A stretch of 64,000 nucleotides of DNA, taken from positions 3,534,001 through 3,598,000 of the forward strand of contig NZ_CP019510.1 in the NCBI RefSeq assembly GCF_002002885.1, in the 5' to 3' direction. Under the pieces are notes generated by a model. That model did not search any database, was not told where the DNA came from, and saw nothing but the letters and a program-made list of their open reading frames with translations. Source of the DNA: Janthinobacterium sp. LM6 (GTDB taxonomy: Bacteria; Pseudomonadota; Gammaproteobacteria; Burkholderiales; Burkholderiaceae_D). Positions within the stretch are counted from its first letter, which is position 1. Every line of letters starts with the position of its first letter. This document shows positions 46,229 to 55,072 of this stretch, one piece after another. Made by a program: the position numbers and the translations under genes.

Positions 46229-47098
46229 ATGACCACATTCTCCAACAAATTCCCCGCCATCCTGGCCACCGTCGCCGCCACCCTGGCCATCCACAGCGGC
46301 CTGGCGCAGGCGCAGCAAGTGTTGCGCGTATCCGCCATCCCCGACGAAGCGCCGACGGAATTGCAGCGCAAGTTCAAGCCGCTGGGCAGCTACCTGGAAA
46401 AAAAGCTGGGCATGAAGGTGGAATTTACGCCCGTCACCGATTACGCGGCGTCCGTCGAAGGCTTGATCAATCACAAGCTCGACATGGTCTGGTTCGGCGG
46501 TTTTACGTTTGTGCAAGCCAACGTGCGCAGCGGCGGCAAGATCGTGCCGCTGGTGCAGCGCGAGGAAGACACGAAATTCCGCTCGGTATTTGTGACCACC
46601 AGCAAGGACATCAATCAATTGTCCGACCTGAAGGGCAAGAATTTCACGTTCGGCTCGGAATCGTCGACCTCGGGCCACTTGATGCCTCGCTACTACTTGC
46701 TGGCCGCCAAGATCAACCCGGACACGGACATGAAGCGCATCGCGTTTTCCGGCGCGCATGACGCCACCGTGGCCGCCGTGGCCGGCGGCAAGGTCGATGC
46801 GGGCACCTTGAACATTTCCGTGTGGGAAAAGCTGGTCGAAGCGAAAAAGGTCGACCCAAGCAAGGTGCGCGTGTTCTACACGACTCCAGGCTACTACGAT
46901 TACAACTGGAGCGTGCGCGCCGACATGAACCCCGTCGTGCGCAAGAAGCTGACGGACGCCTTCCTGGCGCTGGACCCATCCACGCCTGAAGGCAAGGAAA
47001 TCCTCGAACTGCAGCGCGCCACCAAGTTCATCCCGACCAAGGCCGAGAATTACAAGGATATCGAAGCGGCCGCGCGCGACGCGAAGCTGTTGAAGTAA
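46229..47098 (+). CDS. PhnD-like periplasmic binding protein, putative selenium oxyanion transporter
   Basis: A 289-residue binding protein with signal peptide (about residues 1-28). The body has the PhnD family pattern: VSAIPDEAPTELQRKFKPLG, VWFGGFTFVQANVRSGGK, FTFGSESSTSGHLMPRYYL, and AFSGAHDATVAAVAGGKVDAG. SD AAAGG is upstream. It begins 25 bases after selD and is followed by PhnC- and PhnE-like genes but no C-P lyase genes. Context therefore argues for selenate or selenite uptake rather than phosphonate. NCBI uses a similar name for this family; I rely on context. Confidence 0.85.
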   Translation: MTTFSNKFPAILATVAATLAIHSGLAQAQQVLRVSAIPDEAPTELQRKFKPLGSYLEKKLGMKVEFTPVTDYAASVEGLINHKLDMVWFGGFTFVQANVRSGGKIVPLVQREEDTKFRSVFVTTSKDINQLSDLKGKNFTFGSESSTSGHLMPRYYLLAAKINPDTDMKRIAFSGAHDATVAAVAGGKVDAGTLNISVWEKLVEAKKVDPSKVRVFYTTPGYYDYNWSVRADMNPVVRKKLTDAFLALDPSTPEGKEILELQRATKFIPTKAENYKDIEAAARDAKLLK

Positions 47099-47121
47099 TT
47101 TTCGACACGCAGCAGAAATCC

Positions 47122-47148
47122 GGGGTCAGACCCGCCGGGTCTGACCCC
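47122..47148. repeat. REP-like perfect palindrome within the selenium cluster
   Basis: GGGGTCAGACCC (47122-47133), GCC loop, GGGTCTGACCCC (47137-47148). A perfect 12-bp stem, close in sequence to the element at 45053-45079. It lies between the binding-protein and ATPase genes and could stabilise the upstream mRNA. Confidence 0.75.
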
Positions 47149-47174
47149 AGCCCTCATTTGCACCAACACATAGC

Positions 47175-47987
47175 ATGACATTCCAACTTCACAAGGTCAG
47201 CGTCCACCACGCGGGCGCCGCCGGCAATGCGCTGGCCCTGCGCGAGCTGGACCTCGACGTGGCCCAGGGTGAGCAGATCGCCCTGATCGGCCCTTCCGGC
47301 GCCGGCAAGACCAGTTTGCTGCACACGCTGGCTTGCGCGCTGCGCCCGGAGTCCGGCAGCTTGCGCATACTCGGCAGTTCTCCCTGGCAACTTGCCAGCG
47401 CCGAGCGCCACGCCTTGCGCGCGCGCCTGTTCCTGGCGCCGCAAACGCCGCCCTTGCCGCCGCGCCAGCGGGTCGTCAACGCCGTGCTGGCGGGCCGCTT
47501 GCCGCAATGGAGCTTGTGGACGGCCATCCGCTCGCTGGTCGCGCCCGTCGACCCGCGCGCCGCGTGGGAAGCTTTAGGTAAATTCAACCTGCAGGATAAG
47601 CTGTATGCACGGGTCGACCGCCTGTCCGGCGGCGAACGCCAACGCTGCGGCATGGCCCGCGCACTCGTCTCAAATGCAGAAGTGTTCCTCGTCGACGAAC
47701 CCTTATCCGCGCTCGACCCCACGCTCGCCTTGCAAACGATCCACGTGCTGCAAGCGGAAGCGACGGCGCGCAACGCCACCCTGATCTGCAGCCTGCACCA
47801 GGTGGAGATCGCGCGCGCCTGCTTTACGCGCATCGTCGCCTTGCGTGACGGCAAGATCGTCTTCGACTTGCCTGCCAGCGAGGTCAGCGACGCCATGATC
47901 GCCGAGCTGTACCGCAACAAGGCCGATACGGCGCCGCAGTTCGAGGCCGTGGAAACGCAGCTGGACGCCGCGAGGCCCCTTTGCTGA
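47175..47987 (+). CDS. PhnC-like ABC transporter ATPase, putative selenium oxyanion transporter
   Basis: A 270-residue ATPase. Walker A is GPSGAGKTS, the signature LSGGERQRCGMARAL, and Walker B VFLVDEPLSALD. It matches the PhnC group, including RLFLAPQTPPLPPRQRVVNAVLAGRL in the place of the usual helical region. It powers the two permeases encoded next; its end overlaps the first permease start by seven bases. Confidence 0.88.
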   Translation: MTFQLHKVSVHHAGAAGNALALRELDLDVAQGEQIALIGPSGAGKTSLLHTLACALRPESGSLRILGSSPWQLASAERHALRARLFLAPQTPPLPPRQRVVNAVLAGRLPQWSLWTAIRSLVAPVDPRAAWEALGKFNLQDKLYARVDRLSGGERQRCGMARALVSNAEVFLVDEPLSALDPTLALQTIHVLQAEATARNATLICSLHQVEIARACFTRIVALRDGKIVFDLPASEVSDAMIAELYRNKADTAPQFEAVETQLDAARPLC

Positions 47988-48817
47988 AGAGTACCAACGC
48001 CCCCATGCCGCGCGACCCCGCCTGGCGCGGCCGCCTGACCGGCGCCGCCATCGTGCTGCTCGTGCTGTGGCCGATGCTGGTGCAGGCGGAATTCAAGCCG
48101 TGGATTTTATGGGATGCGCAAAGCCTGGCGGCCACCTGGCAGTTTATTTCCAGCTTCGTGCCGCCCGCCCACTCGCTGGAATTTTTGCAGCTGGTGGCCA
48201 TTTCCAGCTGGGAAACCATCGCCATGGCCACGGCCGGCATGGCGATGGCCATGCTGGGCGCCATACCGTTGACCTTGCTGGTGACGGAGCGATTGTCGAT
48301 TTCGCGCCTCGGCTCCGGCCGGGTGTCGCCGCTGGCCGCCGCGCTGCGCCATTGCGTGCGTGCGCTGCTGGTGCTGCTGCGCAGCGTGCCGGAACTGGTC
48401 TGGGCCTTGTTATTGGTGCGTATCGTGGGACTCGGGCCGACGGCGGGCGTAATCGCCATCGCACTCACCTATTGCGGCATGCTGGGCAAGGTGTACGCGG
48501 AAATCCTCGAATCGTCGGATGCATCCGCCTGCAACGCCTTATTGCACAACGGCAGCGGCCGCTTGAAAGCCTTGCTGTACGGCGCCCTGCCCGAATCGGC
48601 CGCCGAACTGGTGTCGTACACGATTTACCGCTGGGAATGCGCGATCCGCGGCTCCGTCGTCATGGGTTTTGTCGGCGCGGGCGGCCTGGGCCAGCGCATG
48701 GATGAATCGATGAAGATGATGGCAGGCAATGAACTGGCCACCATGCTGATGGTCTTCGTGCTGCTGGTGGCGGGCGCCGACGCCGTCTCGGCCATGCTGC
48801 GCCGGAGGCTGGCATGA
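47981..48817 (+). CDS. PhnE-like ABC transporter permease 1
   Basis: A 278-residue membrane protein from TTG 47981, which has GAGG seven bases upstream; ATG 48005 is the alternative. About six membrane segments. The EAA-type loop is EILESSDASACNALLHNGSG with GALPESAAELVSYTIYRWE and the family's GSVVMGFVGAGGLG. It is coupled to both neighbours by overlaps (seven bases before, ATGA after). Confidence 0.87.
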   Translation: MLKSTNAPMPRDPAWRGRLTGAAIVLLVLWPMLVQAEFKPWILWDAQSLAATWQFISSFVPPAHSLEFLQLVAISSWETIAMATAGMAMAMLGAIPLTLLVTERLSISRLGSGRVSPLAAALRHCVRALLVLLRSVPELVWALLLVRIVGLGPTAGVIAIALTYCGMLGKVYAEILESSDASACNALLHNGSGRLKALLYGALPESAAELVSYTIYRWECAIRGSVVMGFVGAGGLGQRMDESMKMMAGNELATMLMVFVLLVAGADAVSAMLRRRLA

Positions 48818-49611
48818 AGACGGAACCGATGTTGCCCGTCCCTGCGCCTGTGCGCTGGTCCACCTGGGCCTTGCTGGCCGGTTTGTTGCTGCTGGTCATC
48901 GCCAGCTTCGCCACCCTGCCCTTGAAATGGGGAGAATTCTTCAGCGCGGACGCCGTGCGCACGAGCGCCGACTTCCTGCACGGCTTCGCCCCGCCCGAGC
49001 TGGCCGGCCCCTTCCTGATGAAAGTGGGCATTGCTACCTTTGAAACACTTGCCATGTCGGCCATCGGCACGGTGATCGCCGCCATCCTGGGCGCGCTGCT
49101 GGCCCTGCCCGCCAGCGGCCGTTTTGGTCACTTGGCGCGCAACGCGACGCGCGGCGTGTTGAATGTGCTGCGCTCCATTCCCGAACTGGTCTGGGCGTCG
49201 ATTTTGCTGATCGCCGCCGGCTTGGGCCCGTTTGCCGGCACCCTGGCCTTGGCCCTGCACACGGTGGGCGTGCTGGGCCGCTTGTTTGCCGATGCCTTCG
49301 AGAATTGCCCGCCCTTGCCGGCGGCGACCTTGCGCATCAACGGCGCGCGCCCCGCCGTGGCCTTCCTGTACGCGACCTTGCCGCAATGCAGCCCGCAAAT
49401 GATGTCCTACACCTTGTACCGCTGGGAAAACAATATCCGCGCCGCCGCCATCCTCGGCGTCGTCGGTGCGGGCGGCCTGGGACAGATGCTGAAGTACCAT
49501 CTGTCGCTGTTCCAGATGCAGAACGCCGCCACCGTCATCGTCGCCATGCTGCTGATGGTGGCCGCCGTCGATGGCCTCAGCTACCTGCTGCGCCGCGCCA
49601 TGACCCGTTAA
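48814..49611 (+). CDS. PhnE-like ABC transporter permease 2
   Basis: A 265-residue membrane permease, homologous to the preceding one. It has LRSIPELVWASILLIAAGLG, the loop DAFENCPPLPAATLRINGAR, and ILGVVGAGGLGQML. ATGA overlap links it to permease 1. The two likely form a heterodimer with the PhnC-like ATPase. Confidence 0.88.
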   Translation: MKTEPMLPVPAPVRWSTWALLAGLLLLVIASFATLPLKWGEFFSADAVRTSADFLHGFAPPELAGPFLMKVGIATFETLAMSAIGTVIAAILGALLALPASGRFGHLARNATRGVLNVLRSIPELVWASILLIAAGLGPFAGTLALALHTVGVLGRLFADAFENCPPLPAATLRINGARPAVAFLYATLPQCSPQMMSYTLYRWENNIRAAAILGVVGAGGLGQMLKYHLSLFQMQNAATVIVAMLLMVAAVDGLSYLLRRAMTR

Positions 49612-49636
49612 TTTTTACTTTTCGCAAGGATCGCCC

Positions 49637-50002
49637 ATGTCAGGCTGGTGGACCATTATCTCGACAGAAACGCCGGAACAGCTGGCCGATATGACGAAAA
49701 TCAACAAGGACGCATTTCTCGCCACCTGGGAAGCGGGCCTGTTCGGCGCGGACTGGATCGCGCAATTGTGCACACAAGGCAAGGCAACCCAGCTGGCCTT
49801 CAACGGCTTTCCCAACCGCTACACGGCCCTGGCGGACGTCATCGCGCCACTGCTGCAAGCAGGCATTGCCGAGGCACAGGACGGTGAGTTTCTTCAAGAC
49901 AAGCCCACGGGCTGGCCCGGCAGCATTACAGTGCACCCGGAGCGCATCGCCGCCTGCCAGGCCGGGCAACTGCTGACCATCGAAGTGTGGGACCAATCGT
50001 AA
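49637..50002 (+). CDS. hypothetical protein at the end of the selenium cluster
   Basis: A 121-residue cytoplasmic protein, not recognised. It is mixed alpha/beta (SGWWTIISTETPEQLADM, FNGFPNRYTALADVIAPLLQ). ATG 49637 has AAGGA upstream. It follows permease 2 by 25 bases, so it is likely in the same transcript. A link to selenium metabolism is only positional. Its stop lies in a 13-bp tandem repeat. Confidence 0.65.
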   Translation: MSGWWTIISTETPEQLADMTKINKDAFLATWEAGLFGADWIAQLCTQGKATQLAFNGFPNRYTALADVIAPLLQAGIAEAQDGEFLQDKPTGWPGSITVHPERIAACQAGQLLTIEVWDQS

Positions 50003-50023
50003 GTTGCACGCGTAAGTTGCACG
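49998..50023. repeat. 13-bp perfect tandem duplication at a stop codon
   Basis: CGTAAGTTGCACG occurs at 49998-50010 and again at 50011-50023. The first copy contains the TAA stop of the preceding gene. Confidence 0.8.
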
Positions 50024-50174
50024 CCACAAATACGAATGCGCAAGTCCGAGTTCCTGTTAATATTGCCAAATACTTAAATGGATGGCGCCATCCCCAGGAC
50101 GGGCGCTACGCCATTCAAGCATCTGTGACGTATTTTCCTGCGATGCGGGCCACCTTTGCATAGACTTGTCCATC

Positions 50175-50549
50175 ATGAAAAAACTGCTCCTGAGCACCCT
50201 CGCCGCCGGCTGTGCGCTGCTCACCAACGCCAGCGCCGCGCCTGTCGAAGACTTTATCGGCACCTGGAAACTGGAACGCACCACCGTCCCGAACTATGTC
50301 GTCATCAGGCAGGAAGGCGAGCGGCTCGTGGTGCTGCGCTATGCGCGCAATGTCCTCACCAACAAGATCACCGAGCGGCGCTTTCCCGCCAGCTATGCGA
50401 ACGGCGACATCACCATCGCTGCGGGCGAGACAGTCATCGAGGCGCGCAGCGTGAACGACGTGGCGACCGTCAGGATGCTGGCGGAAGCGTACAAGAAGAT
50501 TTCCTCGTCCACGGCCATGCCCACCAGTGAAGAAATGTCACAGATTTGA
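50175..50549 (+). CDS. small secreted protein of unknown function
   Basis: A 124-residue protein with signal peptide (MKKLLLSTLAAGCALLTNAS, cleavage near ASA). The mature part, EDFIGTWKLERTTVPNYVVI, looks like a small lipocalin- or beta-barrel-like domain, but no family is recognised. Start ATG 50175. Its stop overlaps the TTG start of the GNAT gene. The 172-base gap before it should hold its promoter. Confidence 0.7.
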   Translation: MKKLLLSTLAAGCALLTNASAAPVEDFIGTWKLERTTVPNYVVIRQEGERLVVLRYARNVLTNKITERRFPASYANGDITIAAGETVIEARSVNDVATVRMLAEAYKKISSSTAMPTSEEMSQI

Positions 50550-51040
50550 ACCGCATCGTCGTCCGCCCCACCAGCGCCGCCGATTGGCCGGCGCTGAAGT
50601 CCACGCGCCTGGCCGCCCTGCTTGACGCCCCCACGGCCTTTGGCGCCAGCCACGCCAGCGCGGCCGCTTTTTCGGACGCCGACTGGCAGCAACGCGCCGT
50701 CAGCACGCCGCAGCGCACCTTTTTCCTCGCCTTCGATGCAGAACAGCCCATCGGCCTGGCCGCGCAGGTCGTGGCCGGCAATGGCGAGTGCCATCTGATC
50801 GCCATGTGGGTACATCCGGAATACCGGGGCCTGGCCGTGGCGCAAGGCCTGGTCGACGCCGTGAAACGATGCGCCGTGGACAATGGCCATTCCCGGCTGG
50901 TGCTCGACGTGGCACCGGAAAATGCCCGCGCCGCCGCGTTTTACCTGAAACAGGGCTTTGTCTTTTTACCGGAATGGGAAGCGCTGGAAAGCCATCCGCA
51001 TATCAAGGTGCAGAAGATGGAGTGGCGGGCGCCGGCATAA
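50546..51040 (+). CDS. GNAT family N-acetyltransferase
   Basis: A 164-residue acetyltransferase. The fold's acetyl-CoA site is IAMWVHPEYRGLAVAQGLVDA, followed by LVLDVAPENARAAAFYLKQGF. It starts at TTG 50546, overlapping the preceding stop (TTGA), so it is translated by coupling. The substrate is unknown. Confidence 0.85.
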   Translation: MNRIVVRPTSAADWPALKSTRLAALLDAPTAFGASHASAAAFSDADWQQRAVSTPQRTFFLAFDAEQPIGLAAQVVAGNGECHLIAMWVHPEYRGLAVAQGLVDAVKRCAVDNGHSRLVLDVAPENARAAAFYLKQGFVFLPEWEALESHPHIKVQKMEWRAPA

Positions 51041-51233
51041 CGGCCTTATTTTCGGCCAGAATTTGTTATGTATCCGGCCAGTCTGCGGCCGGGAGATATC
51101 TTGCCATCGAATCCGGGAAAACAGCGGTTTCAAGCACTTCATTCATCCCAATTGACGCTCTGTCTTAAAAACCTGCTCATACCGGTGTTTTTTTCTACAC
51201 TCGCGTTTTCATTCATGAATAGAAAGATCAGGT

Positions 51234-51974
51234 ATGCGTGCCATTCAACGAGCGGGGCTTTTGCTGTGTTTGTGCGGTGCTGCGGCGCAAGCTTGCGCTG
51301 ATACGGAACCAGCCGTGGAACAGGCCGGGCAGGATGCGGCGGCGTCGGTCAACGTGAAAGGCATCCGCGACCCGGACTGGAAGCCTTACAGTGCCATGCT
51401 CAAGGGCATTAAACGCTTCGAGGAAAAACATGCGCTGGCGCCCGGCGCCGAATTGCGTTTCATCCTGGAACCGCGCCGTGCCGATGTCGACATGCACGCC
51501 ATCGCGCTGCGGCTGGAAAGCGACGAGACGGGCATGGCGATACCGCTGGGGGAAGACAATATTTTCACCCTGCCCGTCGAACAGGGTCCGCTGTATGACA
51601 AGGCCGAACTGACCGTAAACCGCAAGGCGGGCTCGGTCAGGTGGATACCCTACGTCAGGAGCGCGGCGACCAGCGACACGCTGCGCCGCCTGGGCGACCT
51701 GCGGCTGGCGTGCGAAGTCCATTGGGCCATCGACAAGGAAACCTTGCCTTTTGCCATGCGCACGACGATGAGCGCATTGGGCGGGCCGTGCAATTTCGTG
51801 TCGCAAAAGGGAACCTACAGCTTTTCGGAACCACGGCGCATCACGGCGGCAACGATCAGTTTTAATGGCAAGAGCGCGCCCGTGCCCTTCAGCGTCAGGT
51901 CGTTCACGCCGCCGCTGCGGGAACAGGACTGGAGCGACGACAGCGTGCTCGAGCTGACGTTCGCCGACGACTAG
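51234..51974 (+). CDS. secreted protein of unknown function
   Basis: A 246-residue protein with signal peptide (MRAIQRAGLLLCLCGAAAQA, cleavage near ACA). The mature part is beta-rich, with no recognised family (KPYSAMLKGIKRFEEKHALA, FILEPRRADVDMHAIALRLE). The 193-base AT-rich gap before it presumably holds its promoter. It converges with regA 13 bases further on without a visible terminator. Confidence 0.7.
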   Translation: MRAIQRAGLLLCLCGAAAQACADTEPAVEQAGQDAAASVNVKGIRDPDWKPYSAMLKGIKRFEEKHALAPGAELRFILEPRRADVDMHAIALRLESDETGMAIPLGEDNIFTLPVEQGPLYDKAELTVNRKAGSVRWIPYVRSAATSDTLRRLGDLRLACEVHWAIDKETLPFAMRTTMSALGGPCNFVSQKGTYSFSEPRRITAATISFNGKSAPVPFSVRSFTPPLREQDWSDDSVLELTFADD

Positions 51975-51987
51975 CTGGCGCGGCGCC

Positions 51988-52524
51988 CTATTTCACCCGC
52001 TGCTTTTCCAGCTTGCGCGCCAGGGTGCGCCGGTGCATGCCCAGCCTTCTCGCCGTTTCCGAGATATTGAAATCCGTCTCGGCCAGCATTTCGTGGATGC
52101 GTTCCCATTCCAGGGTCTTGATGTTGGTGGCGCGGTTCGTCAGTTCGATGTCGGCGTTGCCGGCCACGTGGCCGAAGGCCGCTTCGATGTCGTCCGTGTT
52201 CGACGGCTTCGCCAGGTACTGGCAGGCGCCCAGTTTGATGGCTTCGACGGCCGTGCCGATGCTGGCGTAGCCCGTCAGCACGACGATCAGCATCTCCGGG
52301 TCGTGCTGGTGCAGCATCTGCACGCAGGCCAGGCCCGAGGTATTGCCATTGAGCTTTAAATCGACGACGGCGTAGTCGGGGCAATGCTGTTCCAGCAAGG
52401 CGCTCGCCTCGTCGAAATTGGTGGCCAGGATGACCTGGTAGCCGCGCCGTTCGAACGAGCGGCCCAGGGTGCGGGCAAACGCGGCATCGTCTTCCACGAT
52501 CAGTAACAGACGGTCATCCTGCAT
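51988..52524 (-). CDS. regA: RegA/PrrA-type response regulator
   Basis: A 178-residue regulator with a receiver (phosphoacceptor Asp55 in YAVVDLKLNG, TGYASI, LAKP) and a short Fis-type helix-turn-helix (FNISETARRLGMHRRTLARK) at the C-terminus. This is the RegA/PrrA/ActR design, used for global redox control of respiration. It overlaps the RegB gene by 11 bases and closes the cyo operon. The same arrangement suggests that it controls these oxidase genes. Confidence 0.88.
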   Translation of the reverse strand: MQDDRLLLIVEDDAAFARTLGRSFERRGYQVILATNFDEASALLEQHCPDYAVVDLKLNGNTSGLACVQMLHQHDPEMLIVVLTGYASIGTAVEAIKLGACQYLAKPSNTDDIEAAFGHVAGNADIELTNRATNIKTLEWERIHEMLAETDFNISETARRLGMHRRTLARKLEKQRVK

Positions 52525-53863
52525 GGTGGTCGCTTTCTCTTTCCAGTTTGATGGCCGCCAGCGGCAAGGCCAGGTGCACCACCGCCCCGCCCTGCACCCT
52601 GTTGCGCGCCGTCACCGTACCGCCCAGGGTACGCGCGACATTCACCACGAGGAACAGACCGAGGCCGCCGCCGGGCTTGCCCTTGCTGCTTTGGTACGGT
52701 TTGCCCAGGTGCGTCAGCATCGACGGCTCGAAGCCGGGGCCCGCATCGGTGATGACCAGGTGCAAGGCGTCCGCTTCGCGCGTCGCTTCGAAGCGCAGCC
52801 ACTCCGGCGACGCTTCCAGTGCATTGTCGAGCACATTGCAAATCGTTTGTTTCAGGGTCGAATCGAAGACGACGGGCACGTCGTGCTCGATGCGGTTATC
52901 GTACTCGAAATCCTGGATCGGGCGGCTGGTGCGCCATTCGTCGACCAGGTCGTTGAGGAAGGTGTTGATCGTCGTTTTCACGGACGATTCGCCGCGCGCC
53001 TCGCCCGCCGACAACAAAATGCCGCTGACGATGCTCTTGCAGCGCTGCAATTGCGCCTGCATTTCCGTGATTTCTTCCAGCAATTCGCTGTTCTTGCTCA
53101 ATTCCGGCATGCGGCGCCAGTCGCCGAGGATCACGGACAGGGTCGCCAGCGGCGTACCCAGCTCGTGCGCGGCGCCCGAAGCCAGCAATCCCATGCGGAT
53201 AATGTGCTCTTCTTCCGCCGCGCGCTGGCGCAAGTCCGCCACCTTGGCGTCGCCGGCGCGCTGGTTGCGGTTGATGCGTGTAATAAAGACCACCAGCAAG
53301 GCGGCGTTCAAGATAAAACAGATCAGCAAGCCTTGCACGTACAGGCTGGAAAAGCCCCGTTCCGGGTCGATCGGCAGGATCAAGGGGCCGGGCAGCAAGG
53401 CCAGGCCCGCCAGGCACAGGCTGGTGATGGCCACCATGATCCAGGTCGACCACACTTCCAGCAGCACGGCGCTGAGAATGACTTGCAGTAAGTACAGGAA
53501 GGCAAACGGGTTGCTGATGCCGCCGCTCAGGTAGAGCTGGGCCGTCAGCACGGTCACGTCGACCAGCAGGGCGAGGAACAGCGCCGTGTTGGACACGGGC
53601 TGGCGTTCGTGCCAGCGCAGCAGGCTGGCCAGGTTGAAGGCGATGAGGCAGGACAGCACTTCGAGCATGTAGGGCACGGGCAAGGCGATGCCCAGTCCCA
53701 CGCCCACGCCGAAGATCGTGCTGATCTGGCCGATCACGGCCAGCCAGCGCAGCTGGATCAGCAGCTTCATGTTCTGGTGGCCGGCCGGATGTTCCATCTC
53801 GGCCGCCACGGCGCCGCGTTCTAAGACCTCGCGGTTGGGCAGGATCTCAATCCTGCCCGGCAT
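52514..53863 (-). CDS. regB: RegB/PrrB-type redox-sensing histidine kinase
   Basis: A 449-residue membrane kinase from ATG 53863 (a longer frame starts at GTG 53899). Six hydrophobic segments hold the quinone-binding motif GGISNPF, the mark of RegB. The phosphorylated His is His233 (GAAHELGTPLATL), the N box ICNVLDNALEAS and the G box GGGLGLFL. A cysteine in the dimerisation helix (QLQRCKSIVSG) may match the redox Cys of Rhodobacter RegB; this is inference. It overlaps the SURF1 gene by 17 bases and regA by 11, so all are coupled. Confidence 0.88.
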   Translation of the reverse strand: MPGRIEILPNREVLERGAVAAEMEHPAGHQNMKLLIQLRWLAVIGQISTIFGVGVGLGIALPVPYMLEVLSCLIAFNLASLLRWHERQPVSNTALFLALLVDVTVLTAQLYLSGGISNPFAFLYLLQVILSAVLLEVWSTWIMVAITSLCLAGLALLPGPLILPIDPERGFSSLYVQGLLICFILNAALLVVFITRINRNQRAGDAKVADLRQRAAEEEHIIRMGLLASGAAHELGTPLATLSVILGDWRRMPELSKNSELLEEITEMQAQLQRCKSIVSGILLSAGEARGESSVKTTINTFLNDLVDEWRTSRPIQDFEYDNRIEHDVPVVFDSTLKQTICNVLDNALEASPEWLRFEATREADALHLVITDAGPGFEPSMLTHLGKPYQSSKGKPGGGLGLFLVVNVARTLGGTVTARNRVQGGAVVHLALPLAAIKLERESDHHAG

Positions 53864-54689
53864 GGTCGCTTTCTTGCGATGGATCAAGCTTCTTGCCACG
53901 CGCGCGACGGCGCTTGTTCTCGCGCACGATCCACCACGTGATACCGGCTACCATCAAGGCCAGCGCGAACCACGTCAGCGCATACACCAGGTGACTGTTG
54001 TGGAACGAGATCACGGTCAGGCCGCCGACGGGGGCGTCAACGGCAGTTTCCGACTTTGCCTTGGCGTCGACAAAATATGGCGCCACGTTGGTGAGCATGT
54101 GCGAAGCGGCGATGGCGGCCACGTCGCGCGAATACCAGTGCTGCGTGGCTGGACTGTTTTCGCGCAGGAAACCGCCGCCCGTCTCGCTGACGCGCAGCAA
54201 GCCGTCGACCTCGACGATGCCGGGCGGCGTGCCGGCGGCGATGCCGGCGCGCTTGGTTACGAAGCCGCGGTTGACCAGCACGGTGCTGCCGTCGGCCAGG
54301 CGCAATGGCGTGATTAACCAGTAGCCGCTGCCCAGTGCCGTCGTTGCTTGCACCAGGGTATTGAAAATGGGGAGATACGTACCGGAGAGTCGCACATGGC
54401 GGTATTCATCCGTTTGCTGCGTGACACTGGCCCAGGCTGCCGGTCCAGGTGCGTCCGTTGCGGGCGCATGTACGCGTTGTTCGACGCGCTCGATCAGGTC
54501 AAGCTTCCAGAACAGGCGCTTGACTTGCCAGGTGCCCAGGGCACAGAAACCGGCAAATAAGATCCCCGCCAGCAAGGCCAGTGCAATGCTTGAATAATGC
54601 ACAGCCATGCCGCGTGGGCCTGGCGCGGCATCTTGCGATGCGGCGCCAGGGGCGCGCCCGGTGCTGTCTGGGCGCGTTTGACTCATCAT
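53847..54689 (-). CDS. SURF1 family cytochrome oxidase assembly protein
   Basis: A 280-residue protein with two membrane segments, near residues 30-52 (SIALALLAGILFAGFCALG) and near the C-terminus (LTWFALALMVAGITWWIV). Between them is the SURF1 periplasmic domain: GTWQVKRLFWKLDLIERVE, RLSGTYLPIFN, GYWLITPLRLADGSTVLVNRG shortened in family style. It helps insert heme in oxidase subunit I. It occupies the place where cyoE stands in the classic cyo operon, and overlaps the cyoD gene by four bases. Confidence 0.88.
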   Translation of the reverse strand: MMSQTRPDSTGRAPGAASQDAAPGPRGMAVHYSSIALALLAGILFAGFCALGTWQVKRLFWKLDLIERVEQRVHAPATDAPGPAAWASVTQQTDEYRHVRLSGTYLPIFNTLVQATTALGSGYWLITPLRLADGSTVLVNRGFVTKRAGIAAGTPPGIVEVDGLLRVSETGGGFLRENSPATQHWYSRDVAAIAASHMLTNVAPYFVDAKAKSETAVDAPVGGLTVISFHNSHLVYALTWFALALMVAGITWWIVRENKRRRARGKKLDPSQESDHAGQD

Positions 54690-55072
54690 GGAGCCGTTTT
54701 CGTATGCATGTACTCAGGCATCAGATCCGGCATCATGTTGTGGTTCATGTGGTACATCACCCACAGGGAACCGGCCATGGCGATACCCACGATCATGATC
54801 GTGAAGATCAGCGCCATCATGTTCCAGCCGCCTTCGGACTTGGTGTTCATGTGCAGGAAGTACACCATGTGCACCACCACTTGAACCGCCGCGAACGCCA
54901 GCAGGACCAGGCCCATGGTGCCCGAATTGGTGATGGCTTTCGTCATCACCAGCCAGAAAGGAATGGCCGTCAGGATCACCGACAGGATGAAGCCGATGGT
55001 GTAGCTTTTCAAGCTGCCATGATCGTGGTTGTCATGGTGGTGGCTATCGCCGTGTGTGTGGTGGTCGCTCAT
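54686..55072 (-). CDS. cyoD: cytochrome o ubiquinol oxidase subunit IV
   Basis: A 128-residue protein with three membrane segments (SYTIGFILSVILTAIPFWLV is the family signature of the first). A His-rich N-terminal tail (HHTHGDSHHHDNHDHG) could bind metal and is unusually long. Start ATG 55072, overlapping the cyoC stop by four bases. Needed for assembly of the oxidase. Confidence 0.93.
   Translation of the reverse strand: MSDHHTHGDSHHHDNHDHGSLKSYTIGFILSVILTAIPFWLVMTKAITNSGTMGLVLLAFAAVQVVVHMVYFLHMNTKSEGGWNMMALIFTIMIVGIAMAGSLWVMYHMNHNMMPDLMPEYMHTKTAP

Noticed and set aside
46229..49611. Phosphonate uptake (phnCDE) as the role of the ABC transporter
   Set aside because: No C-P lyase or phosphonatase genes are near, while mnmH and selD are directly upstream. 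Selenium is the better contextual reading, though not proven.
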